Part shown: positions 20,042 to 30,062 of the stretch, piece after piece
Position numbering within the stretch: the first letter of the stretch is position 1
Layout: the number at the start of each line of letters is the position of its first letter
DNA from: Cyanidiococcus yangmingshanensis
Lineage: Eukaryota > Rhodophyta > Bangiophyceae > Cyanidiales > Cyanidiaceae
NCBI GenBank assembly: GCA_013995675.1
Contig: VWRR01000004.1
Location: 558,001 to 622,000, forward strand
DNA: 64,000 nt
Direction of reading: 5' to 3'
Notes under the pieces: model-generated
Seen by the model: only the letters and a program-made list of their open reading frames with translations
Told to the model about the DNA's origin: nothing
Database searches by the model: none
Program-made: the position numbers and the translations under genes

Positions 20042-21845
20042 CTGCGAGCACCTTGTATTCTTCCTAGCAAGTCGAGTTCCTTAGCCGCAGACTATTATTG
20101 GCCATACCGTCAAGAGGACTTTCGGAGACGCACAGCGAACAATGTCGTCCCTTTCTAACAACAGAACAGTAGCCGCAACAACAACAACCGTTTCATTGTT
20201 GGCGCGCCAGGTAGTCCAGAGGCCCTGTTCCACAGTTCTACAAGAGGTGTTCTCCTACTGTAGCGTTCTGTCGCACGACCTTGGAATGACCGGGTCGATC
20301 TGGTCACATTCTTATTTGGAATGACTTCACGAGTACCGGAGGTATTTTGCATATTCGTGCAGCCTCATCGAGGTCAGGTGGGGTCAGTCGTGGAGCGAGT
20401 CGCTCCAACTGAGTCGAGGATGCGTTCGTGGCGGGGAGCTCAGCCTGTCACAGCATGAAGAGCGTCTGCTTGCCATGTTCCCGATCATATCTCGAAGTTT
20501 ACGTAGAGGGTTCATGGCTTGATATCCGGACGTCCATGCTGCTTTTTTCGGGGAGTCACCATCGGGGCACCGGACATGACCAGTATAGGAGCTAGCTCCA
20601 ATCACGATGTAGTTCAGCGAGATCGAGTCATGAATGAAAACCGACCACTGTATCTGCTGAACCAAAACTCTAAAAATACAGGATGCAGTTGCTTTTGCAT
20701 GGAGCTCAAAGTTCATACAACATAGTTGCTGTATACAGGGCTCATTTACGGGAACAGTTGTCCTGATATGGATTTCATGCCGTCTTTCGTGAATCATGGG
20801 GGTTGTTCGTCAATGCTCACCACCGATATCCGGCTGATTCGAAGCCTAACTCGATGCTTCTAATCGTCACGGCTACCTTTTGAACTCGTCTACGGATCAT
20901 TGGAGACCCCATCAGACCCTCGGTTGTCCACAGCCTTTTGCGACGAGAACGTGAGCGCGCGCTTTGTAGTTGGAACGCTGCCACGAGCGGACAGCAACAT
21001 GCGGTTTACAATGGACACGTACTCGAATGATTCAGACGGCTAGGTTCTTGGAAGGCCTCTCTATGGCGCAGGAAACGTCCGTGAAAGCCCTCTCCATACA
21101 AACGATATACCACGACATGGTCGTGCGTCTCTAGTCATGATCACTCGACCAGCAAAACGACCGTAGAGTACGCCCAACATTTCTTTGACACGCACGACGT
21201 TCGTGCTCTCTTGTCCCTGAGACGATCTCGAAAGCTTTCATCGATCAATGCTTGACTCACTCACGGACCTTCACTGCAGTGCTCAGAACCGAAGCTCCCG
21301 TTTTATCCAAGTCGTCTCCTCCGTGAGCGTCGACGAAGACGACACGGCCAGCGCCCCGCCCAAGTCTATCGTCACCACAAACTTGTTGCACGTATCGACT
21401 CCGTGGAAATCGCAATTCTCATTGAGACTATACAGCTCCTTGGAGTATCATCGTACTCTTTGACCCATACATGATCAAACCTCAAGTCCACAACAAGGCT
21501 TGACAATTCTCCTCGGTGGCGAGGCCACGGTCTCTGGGGCGACTGCTCGCCCAGTGCGCTGCGCAGCGCTTCCTGCGACCCGTAGACGTTCCACCGAGTG
21601 CACTGTTTACGTCCGTCTTTGGGAAAGTCTCATCAAGCGTTAACGGGTTTCGAGCTTTACGATTAGCGTTCTTTGATCAGTAGGCTGGTGTATTTGAAGC
21701 CTAGCGTTCTGGTCAGTGCAAGTCTATTGGCAAGTGCTTTCAAGAGGCTCGGGGCCGAGAGCGTTCCATACGCGGAGCCGTGGTCCCCGAACGAGCGTGC
21801 AACCACTGTGAGCCGTTCCCAGTCCGGGAATCGAAACGCATCTGT
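20042..21845. other. 1.8-kb divergent intergenic region
   Basis: The transporter (minus) and the trehalose-6-phosphate synthase (plus) diverge from here, so promoters of both should lie at the ends. Open frames on both strands are short, with no recognisable motif. The segment 20142-20200 has an AAC/ACA-rich run (ACAACAACAACCG). I see no RNA gene. Confidence 0.4.
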
Positions 21846-24800
21846 ATGAGAGCTGCTGATCGATTTCATTCGACGAACCAGAGCTTTGATTCCGCAGATG
21901 ATGTTGGTGAAGTGACAGAACTCTCTTCCACAGATGTCGAGTTAGAGGACTCGAGTCAGGGACAGTCTGCTGCGGGTAGTTATACTGACATCACGGCGGC
22001 ATTGTATGCTCGACAAATTGGTGGCGAGGATCCACTTGGATGCGCTTCGTTCTCACAAAGCGCCTCGCGAGCACGACTGCACGCGGTTGAGCATAGCTCT
22101 CCGCTTGCGGAACCCGCTGTCTCTCCCGATCGGCTAACGGAGGAGGAGATTCTCTCAAGGATTCAGGAGCTTCAGTTTCAGCTTATGGACTTGCGGGAGC
22201 CCACGACAGCACCAGGTGCTGCCGCCGCCACCGCAACAGCTGAGACGAACCAAGCCAGCGAGATTTCGGTGCAGTGCACCAGCGTTGTCGACGATCAAGG
22301 CGACGATCTTGCACCCAGTGCTTCGACGGCTGGTCACCAACAAGTAGCTGCTAACACGACTATCGAGGAGAAACCGAAAAGGATGACAATTACAGCACGC
22401 CCGTCGGAGGAGCAGGCACGGAATGACCAGTCTGCAATATTGACGGCTGGTGTGGTGTCCTCTCCAAAGTCGCCGCTCACTAAGGAACATCCACCGCAGG
22501 TGCCGAGTGTGCCCCTAAAGAGTCAGCGTACGCGTCATGCAGACGAACGGATGGGTGCATTGGTGAGCCGGCGTTCGACGTCAGTACCTCGAAACATCGT
22601 AAGCGACGGACACACTGAGACAGCATCGGAAGACGAGTCCCGTCCCAAGTTGATCATTGTTTCGAATCGACTTCCGATCACCATCAAGCGCAAAAGCGAT
22701 GGCCAGCATGAGTTTACAGTGAGCTCGGGAGGTCTTGTTTCTGCGCTGGAAGGCGCTCTGGATCCACAGGAGATGCCCTCAATCTGGGTGGGCTGGCCTG
22801 GTGGCGACGTCGACCCGGATGACCAGGCTCATGTTGCAGCGGAGCTCGTCGCGCAACACGCTCTGGTACCCGTCTTTCTGAGCGCTGAGTTGCATGAGAT
22901 GTACTATAACGGCTTTTGCAATGATGTGCTCTGGCCATTGTTCCATTATGTTCCATTACAGGTAGTTACGCTGGATGGTGAGCGCAAGTTCGACTACAAA
23001 TACTGGGCAGCGTATACGACGGCGAATCAGCGCTTTGCAGAAGCGGTCTTATCAGTCTATCGACGTGGGGACACAATCTGGGTCCAGGACTATCATTTGA
23101 TGCTGTTACCGGCACTATTACGTCGAAAGTTACGCCATACAACTCGCATCGGCTTTTTTCTGCATACACCGTTTCCGTCTAGTGAAGTTTACCGGATCCT
23201 GCCGGTGCGTCGAGAGATTCTCGAAGGCGTCTTGGCGGCGGATCTCATCGGTTTTCATACGTTTGACTATGCCCGTCATTTTCTCTCGGTATGTACCCGA
23301 ATCTTGGGCTTGGAGTCATCGCATAGGGGGGTTGAATTCCACGGCCACTTTGCTCATGTGGGTATCTTTCCTATCGGTATTGATCCGAATCTGTTTCTTC
23401 GGACCCTGGAACTGCCCTTGGTCAAAGCGCGCATTGAGGAGCTCCGGAATCGTTTCAGCAAAGAGCGCGTCCTCATTGGTGTCGATCGATTGGACTATAT
23501 CAAAGGTGTACCACACAAACTGCTCGCATTTGAGACCTTGCTCAAAAAATATCCCGAGTGGAATGAGAAAGTAGTGCTTGTGCAAATTGCCGTTCCGTCG
23601 CGAATCGAAGTGGAGGAGTATCGAAAACTGATCGCTTATACGAATGAGCTGGTGGGTCGAATCAATGGGCATTTCGGCTCAGTGGAATATGCTCCGATCA
23701 TGTTCATTAACCAGAGCATTCCTTTTGAGGAGCTCTGCGCCCTCTATCATGTGGCGGACGTTGCCGTCATCACGTCTATCCGCGACGGCATGAACCTTGT
23801 ATCATACGAGTACGTGATGTGCCAGCGGGAGAAATGTGGCGTGCTGATTTTGAGTGAATTTGCAGGTTCAGCGCAGTCTCTTTCGGGGGCGATTCGGGTG
23901 AATCCATGGAACATTGAGGAGCTCGCTGCAGCGATGCATGAGGCTTTGACGATGAGCGATCGAGAGCGCGAAGTGAAGCACTGGAAGCTGTATCGGTATG
24001 TGACGACACACACCGCCTCGTACTGGGCCGCGTCCTTTATTTCAGAACTTCGCCAGCTTCGAGACACTCCGGGGTTGCAACCGAGCACCCAACAGTTGCT
24101 TCCTTTGCCGGAGTTTGTCCAGCGCTTTCGGCGATCGACTCGACGACTGCTCATCCTTGGCTACGAGGGAGCCATTCAGGAGCCTCAAAGCGTGCCAGAG
24201 CTCGCTGCGCCGTCCCAAACGCTCTGGCGTCTGCTGATGAAGCTCTCATCCGAGCCCGACAATCGAATCTACTTGCTTAGCAGTCGGGATAAGACTCATC
24301 TGGAGAGTTGGTTTGGACAGATGCATTCGGATGGGGAGCGCTCCTCGAACGCGCCCCAGCTTCCACTGGGCCTGATCGCAGAGGACGGTCAGTTTTATCG
24401 CCACCCGGATCGGACTGCAGCGTGGAAGCTCACGAGTAGTGCTGCCGAGGCAGCGCCAGGAGAGACCGAGCTTCAGTGGAAACATGAAATCCTTCCTATC
24501 TTGAACTACTATACGGAACGCACTCCGGGAAGTTTTCTCGAGATCAAGGAACGCTCTATCTCATGGCACTATCGGGACGCCGACCCAGACTACGGGGTTT
24601 GGCAGGCACGCGAACTGCAAGCGCACCTCTCTGACTACTGCACCACGATGCCATTGGAGGTCATTCATCAGGGTGGTAGCTCGAAACGGATCGACTTCCG
24701 AGCGACAGGCGCAAGCCGAGTAGCGGCTATCTCCCAGATTTTACTTGAGATCCCATCACCCAGCGATCTTATCTTTTGTCTGGCTGGAGACACCCGAGAC

Positions 24801-25052
24801 GATAGTGAGCTTTACGCAATGCTCCGCGGTCACAATCGCGAGGGAGCAGATCGAATTGTCTGGACATGCCGCGTTGGGCCGGGTATTTCGATTCAGACCA
24901 GAGCGGACCCGACCCACGCCGAATTCTACGTCCCCGAAATAGGCCATGCGAAGAATATACTACGAGAATTAGCCAATCTAGCAGCTGTGGCGACCAAGAG
25001 CCGCATTCGCGAAAGTGAGCGAAGGCGACGCTCCAGTAGCGGAGCCCATTGA
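21846..25052 (+). CDS. TPS: trehalose-6-phosphate synthase with a degenerate C-terminal phosphatase domain
   Basis: Makes trehalose-6-phosphate from UDP-glucose and glucose-6-phosphate in the cytosol. ATG 21846 is the first in frame, giving 1068 residues. A low-complexity N-terminal region of about 265 residues precedes the GT20 domain. That domain begins LIIVSNRLPITIKR and has the conserved GGLVSALEG, DTIWVQDYHLMLLPALLRRK, GFFLHTPFPSSEVYR, GVDRLDYIKGVPHKL and IRDGMNLVSYEYV, so substrate residues are intact. From about residue 767 a HAD-type trehalose phosphatase domain follows. Its first motif reads LLILGYEGAIQEP where active enzymes have DxDGT, so the nucleophile and acid/base Asp are replaced by Gly and Glu. 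The later motif LAGDTRDDSELY survives. The phosphatase is probably inactive and may serve regulation, as in some plant class II proteins with the roles reversed. Confidence 0.92.
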   Translation: MRAADRFHSTNQSFDSADDVGEVTELSSTDVELEDSSQGQSAAGSYTDITAALYARQIGGEDPLGCASFSQSASRARLHAVEHSSPLAEPAVSPDRLTEEEILSRIQELQFQLMDLREPTTAPGAAAATATAETNQASEISVQCTSVVDDQGDDLAPSASTAGHQQVAANTTIEEKPKRMTITARPSEEQARNDQSAILTAGVVSSPKSPLTKEHPPQVPSVPLKSQRTRHADERMGALVSRRSTSVPRNIVSDGHTETASEDESRPKLIIVSNRLPITIKRKSDGQHEFTVSSGGLVSALEGALDPQEMPSIWVGWPGGDVDPDDQAHVAAELVAQHALVPVFLSAELHEMYYNGFCNDVLWPLFHYVPLQVVTLDGERKFDYKYWAAYTTANQRFAEAVLSVYRRGDTIWVQDYHLMLLPALLRRKLRHTTRIGFFLHTPFPSSEVYRILPVRREILEGVLAADLIGFHTFDYARHFLSVCTRILGLESSHRGVEFHGHFAHVGIFPIGIDPNLFLRTLELPLVKARIEELRNRFSKERVLIGVDRLDYIKGVPHKLLAFETLLKKYPEWNEKVVLVQIAVPSRIEVEEYRKLIAYTNELVGRINGHFGSVEYAPIMFINQSIPFEELCALYHVADVAVITSIRDGMNLVSYEYVMCQREKCGVLILSEFAGSAQSLSGAIRVNPWNIEELAAAMHEALTMSDREREVKHWKLYRYVTTHTASYWAASFISELRQLRDTPGLQPSTQQLLPLPEFVQRFRRSTRRLLILGYEGAIQEPQSVPELAAPSQTLWRLLMKLSSEPDNRIYLLSSRDKTHLESWFGQMHSDGERSSNAPQLPLGLIAEDGQFYRHPDRTAAWKLTSSAAEAAPGETELQWKHEILPILNYYTERTPGSFLEIKERSISWHYRDADPDYGVWQARELQAHLSDYCTTMPLEVIHQGGSSKRIDFRATGASRVAAISQILLEIPSPSDLIFCLAGDTRDDSELYAMLRGHNREGADRIVWTCRVGPGISIQTRADPTHAEFYVPEIGHAKNILRELANLAAVATKSRIRESERRRRSSSGAH

Positions 25053-27874
25053 ACAAGCGCTGGCCTGGCTGATCGCAACGTTGGCGACCCAATGAAGAGC
25101 GGTTTGTGACGAGCATCGATGCGCTGTTTAGGGATCGTAACCGTACCTTGCGAAATGGCAGGTGATAAAACAACGACTTGAATGAGGCGTGTTCATACTA
25201 GGAGATCCGGGTTTTTCCGGAGGTTCTCGAGCTCGGTTTCCGCGGAGCAATCGCTTGACGGCATGGCTCCTGGCAGCCCTTGTTCGATGCATCGCTTGCT
25301 GGAAAGCAATTCGCAAACACATGCCTGCATCGAATGTGTCTTTCTTCCGGATGATAGGAACGAGTCGGTGTATGCAAAAAACGCTCGGGAGCCCCAAACG
25401 GGACTGAAATTCGTCAAAAATGGTGACCTGGCGCGTGCCCTGTCGTCTCGATTCCCCCTACACCTGAACGACTTGGTTGCTCTGGAGCTTGCTTGAACTG
25501 GTTTCAGCATACATGTTTAAGATGCCAGTCGATGGATCTCGTGGGGAATGCTGCCCGAGGACCATTCGAAGGTTTCAAAACGCACCTCTGTTGCGGCACA
25601 TTCCTGGCCTGAACACGCCACCGAGATGCTCGTCGCGTGATACGTTCCAGCGCTGATGATACAGCATCGCCCAGGTATGACTCGCGTTCGCCTATCCGGC
25701 AGAGACACCAAGCGATGCAATCGAGTTGCCTGGCTTGGTTGCATCGCTTTTTGAACGGGCTCGCCTCGTAGACCGAAACAGGGACTATCGTCCTTGAAGC
25801 ATACGAGCATGCGGTGTTTGCCGTCTCGAAAGCGACGGCGACGATGATGAATGCTGGTGGTGCTCTGTCACGATGCACTACGCAGCAGGCCGGCTCAGTC
25901 GGATTCGAAGTCGAGCATCACCAACGCTCTGCTTGGTTACTGCGCTGTTCAAGGGCTCCGAACGCTTCTCTGAAGATGAGGGCAACTCGGGTGGGTCTCC
26001 CTCTCTGCCCCTCTACGGAAGCTACCGTCGGTTTCGATGCAGGCGAGTTATCCCCAGCTGTTCGTTCTTCATTCGGGTCCGTTTCACTAGCGTCCTCTAC
26101 CCATATTCGAATCTGCTCCGTGGTGACTTTTCCCTGATGAAATATTTTAAAGCAAAAGACGTACTCTCCGGGTGCGTCAGGCAAGAAACTGACCTCCGGC
26201 GTTCGTGAAGACCACAAGTCGTGAGCATCAAGTCGACTGTCTGGTGGCTTGGAAATGATGCTCCAGCGGTAGTACAGGCGCGTTTGCGCCGACTGCGGAC
26301 ACCTCAGGCACACTGGACGACTCCGCCTTGGTGCTCATCCTGAAGCGACACGCCTGCAACGTTCTCCCCGTGTCGAGCCTTCCACACCTGGGTTTCTTAT
26401 GCACGACTCCAGTGTAGCAATTGAATATAGCGCTCGCCGCCAGGAAACCGGTCCAGTGTCTCGTTTCGCTGCGAGTACCAACGAGTCTCCGTATCGTTCC
26501 GAGTCAATAGAACCTGAAGGCGCGTACGGGATCTACGGCCACAGCAACTTGCCGATACACGCGTTGACTAAGGACGCATGTTCGAACATAAAGGCGCATC
26601 CTCTTAACATTCAAAGCTGCTGGTTCGTCATATCTAGACAGGATCGACTCGTTGTGATGTTTTCTGACAGAGTCGTCGTGGTGATGGACGTCCACGCTGA
26701 CCATGAACGAAGCACTTGCGCATCCGAAATGCTCCAATGGACTTGAGAGCGCAATCAGAGCGTACCAGGTTGAATCCATCGAAATGAGCTGGGTCGTATC
26801 CTTATGGTGGGTCTTGAAGGATCGCTTGGTATCTCCGCGGCCATGATAGAGCAAAGGCTGCAGCGGCGGCAGAGGCTCCAGAATCGCAAACAATCCATCC
26901 ATCAACGATTGTTCGTTGATTGACCATCGTACACGATTTTGGACCTGTCCGGAGACGATCTCGACGTGCATCTCGTTCGATACCATGATCCGGAGAGTAT
27001 CTAGAACGGTATCCGGTTACTGTCTTGGGACAGAATCAGGCAAAAAATCTGTGCCGGGATCGCGGTCTCCGAGCCTTTTTGTGTATGCTGATTCCAGGCA
27101 TCGAGTACAGCCAATCGAGAGCAATCCAAACTGGTCGTCCAATCTCATCGCGCAAGTTTTCCTCCCGAGACAAGTCACACCCATTCCTACTGCCGCAACA
27201 TTTCATGTCTTTCTTTAGAGACGCAGTAACATTCAATCGAGGTCCTGCGTCCTCCGTTCAGGGCAGCAATGATGAAGAATTCTCGGGCTCTTGGACCGAA
27301 CCAGGAATTGATCTCAACGTGCAGGTGTCTCGATGAGACCGTGACCTTATCGTCGTTCTCAGACCGACCGTATCATCATTGGCCAAATCAAGAGGTAAGA
27401 GTACCAACTCCAGTGTTTCATACGCACAGGGCTGAGTCGTCGGTGCCAGTCCTCACCGCTCGAGACCTGAACACTCCAAGGCTCCACATGACGCGTTCTC
27501 ATCACGTTAACGCATACTTTTGTCGCCAGTTACGAAGCAGCAACTCATTCAACTTCAGACGAGCTCCACTGTTCATGGAACCTTTCTTTCCGTCCTGCTC
27601 TGCATGAACATCATTCGGTACGTTGATATGGACACACGCGTTTTTCGAGAAAAGCACCTAGTGAATGATTCTCCGCCAACGAGAACGGCAATTCAAATCC
27701 GTTGTTTCCGCGGCCAAAATCACCTCCCCTCGACAGCTACACTCCCGTGTTCAGAAAGAACACAACGTAACTACTCTTGAGACGCTCTTTTAACTCCTTG
27801 GAGCGTTTGCGATTCATAACCACGGGGTAGCTTGAGTCGGAGAATAGGGTTCTGATCGGTAACAGCTCTTGGGC
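25053..27874. other. 2.8-kb gap with traces of a minus-strand secreted or membrane protein
   Basis: Minus-strand pieces look protein-like. At 25918-26313, YYRWSIISKPPDSRLDAHDL then PEVSFLPDAPGEYVFCFKI and TEQIRIWVED has the strand pattern of a PKD/REJ-type Ig-like domain. At 26504-26986, STWYALIALSSPLEHFGCAS then FMVSVDV looks like an extracellular beta-sandwich. At 25517-25810, RCCIISAGTYHATSISVACS is similar in character. Together they suggest one extracellular protein gene about 1.5-1.8 kb long, transcribed leftwards, with several frame breaks or decayed. No family name is justified. The part from 27350 to 27870 shows nothing supported. Confidence 0.35.
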
Positions 27875-28795
27875 ATGTTTCGCCATGGTGTCCTCGGCAA
27901 CAGGTCACCACCCCCGGAGGCGAAAGAGAACGTTCCCTTGCAGCTGGTTGTAAAACCAGACGAGCTTAGAGTCTTCGAGAGGATAGGCACGGGAAGTTTT
28001 GGAGAGGTTTTCAAAGCTCGATGGCGTGGAACGCATCTGGTGGCGGTGAAAGTGCTGCGACTCGCCAGCAAGTCCAAGTCTGAGCGAGCGCAACAGCTTG
28101 CCCAGTTTCAAAGAGAAATTCAACTTCTGTCAACACTCCAGCATCCGAACATTGTCCGTTTTCTGGGCGCTTCGGATGTAGCTGTCTATCCGCCCTATTT
28201 TCTCTGCGAATTTCTGAATCGTGGGACCCTAACCAAATGGTTGCGACATTCGAGGCCCGAACTCGAGCAAGACTTGAGTTTTGCCCGAGATGCCTCCAGG
28301 GCATTGGCTTTCCTGCATGCCCAGAAGCCGCCTATCATCCATCGGGACGTCAAAAGTGACAATTATCTGATTGCTGAACGCGAGGGACGTCTCTTTCTGA
28401 AGCTATCTGACTTTGGACTCAGCAGGGTCATGGCCTCGCTGGGTGAGAAAATGACGCCGTGCGGTACCGTGGCATACAGTGCCCCTGAGGTAATTCGATG
28501 TGAGGCATACAGCGAAAAGGCCGATGTGTACGGTTTCGGAATCGTCCTTTGGCAGATCATGACCCACCGAATCGATCCGTACCCTGGCTGCTCACCGTTG
28601 CAGGTTCAGATGAAGGTTTCCATGCAAAAGGCTCGCCCAAGCGTTCCTGCCGATTTCACTGACCTGAGGATACCCCGATTGATGCATCTTTGCTGGCGAG
28701 AGCATCCCGAACAACGGCCGAACATGGCAGCGGTTTCACAATTTCTGGAGCAGATCTACCGAGAAAAGCGCCCCCATGCTAGATGTCCTCAGTGA
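27875..28795 (+). CDS. TKL-type protein kinase
   Basis: A 306-residue protein from ATG 27875, almost entirely one kinase domain. The glycine loop is IGTGSFGEVFKARW (residues about 37-50), and the ATP-binding Lys lies in VAVKVLRLASK. The alphaC helix contains FQREIQLL. The catalytic loop is IIHRDVKSDNYLI and the Mg-binding motif DFGLSR. The activation segment runs CGTVAYSAPEVIR. Then follow KADVYGFGIVLWQIMTH and the final RPNMAAVSQFLEQI. The HRDVKSxN loop and YGFGIVLWQ pattern are typical of tyrosine-kinase-like (TKL) Ser/Thr kinases such as plant Raf-like and amoebal kinases. All catalytic residues are present, so it should be active. There is no regulatory domain or membrane segment, and its pathway cannot be read from sequence. 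Confidence 0.92.
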   Translation: MFRHGVLGNRSPPPEAKENVPLQLVVKPDELRVFERIGTGSFGEVFKARWRGTHLVAVKVLRLASKSKSERAQQLAQFQREIQLLSTLQHPNIVRFLGASDVAVYPPYFLCEFLNRGTLTKWLRHSRPELEQDLSFARDASRALAFLHAQKPPIIHRDVKSDNYLIAEREGRLFLKLSDFGLSRVMASLGEKMTPCGTVAYSAPEVIRCEAYSEKADVYGFGIVLWQIMTHRIDPYPGCSPLQVQMKVSMQKARPSVPADFTDLRIPRLMHLCWREHPEQRPNMAAVSQFLEQIYREKRPHARCPQ

Positions 28796-30062
28796 TGCCA
28801 CCAAGTCTCGTCTCGGAAAATGAGGTTTGACGGACGGAGCACCAGTCACGAACGGACGCCGTCAAGACAATGCGATTGCTTTACGGACAAGGCATGGAAT
28901 TGGTCGAGGCGAAGTGAGAGGAATCACGCGGTCACTTGGACTTGGGTGATCAACAATTCGCTCGATGGGTCGCGAAACAAAGCGTCTTCATCCTGTTTCG
29001 ATGCGAACGACATGCAAGCTCGTTCGCGAACAAGATGAACATGCCATCCGTTGAGGCCCATCATGATTCGAGGGCATGAGTAGAAGACACAAAAATACAG
29101 GCCCCCAAGTCCCTGAGTATTTCGAGCAGTACCGTTGGCGACGGGCCCGGAAACGGCGCCACAGTGTTTCGAACGGGTAAGACATCACCCAGATACACAC
29201 TTTTTTCTTCGTAAAGGCATGATTTTATTCGACAAGGTTCTCCGTAAACACCTAAAGAGCGCAACTGACCACATCGTGATCACTCCGGAACGCTCTCATG
29301 GACCGCGTTATTCCCAGAGGCCGATGAACGAGGTTGCGGGTCCACCGATAACGACGTCGCTCTCGTTTCGAACGTCACGGGCAGTCGACGAAACAAACGC
29401 CGCATTCGACAAAAACACCCTGGGCTCGTTCCTGCTCGCGCTTATTTGCAGCCAAACTTACAACGCCAATCTTTATAGTGCGTGCCTGCTTCCGCACGAG
29501 TCAACGACTCCGAGTCGGTTGCGCGGACTCGTTCGAAAGTGATCACCTTCTCCGACGTCGAAACCAGCGTCTCAAACACAGCACCAGGCGTCGCCTCGTA
29601 AACGAGGACACTGGCCAACCAGTGTGGAATTAATTAGCATCATTAATAAAAATCACTCTTCTTCCAACAAATACTACCGGTCTGAGGTTCGCTAGAAAAA
29701 GTCACTTTAGAGAACAGGCGGATAACCGCGCTGCCATGCTGCGGAACACCATGGCGACTCGTTGGCTGCTCGAGACCGGAACGTAACGCGCTCTCGAAAC
29801 GTCCAAGTGACGTTGTTTAGCGTCAGCGAGCACGGCTTAGCATCCTTTCGAGCAGACATGTGGTTCTTCTCGGGCCAATACCTAGCTCAGTGTATTCAAA
29901 AATATGGAGTAAGTCGGGTTTGTGAGTCGGGAGTGTCCTCAGCAGTGACGGAGGCGAGGCAACGGTCGGAGGGACTCGTTCAAGACGCTCGCACGACTTG
30001 CTTTTCAGGACGAGCTTCAGAACGATAAGGCGCTTCGTAGCGACAGCCGTCTCCTCGCAGCG
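28796..30062. other. intergenic region with an AT-rich spot
   Basis: No recognised gene. Around 29628-29660 an AT-rich stretch contains GGAATTAATTAGCATC and ATTAATAAAAATC, unlike its surroundings. It could be a 3'-end or promoter element. Just before 30063 the frame of the next gene is open upstream (TLARLAFQDELQNDKALRSD), so the true start of that gene may lie near 29970, in this frame or, after a frame change, further upstream. Confidence 0.35.

Noticed and set aside
22155-22490. Minus-strand 111-codon open frame inside the TPS N-terminus
   Set aside because: It is opposite a low-complexity part of a well-supported gene and shows no conserved motif.
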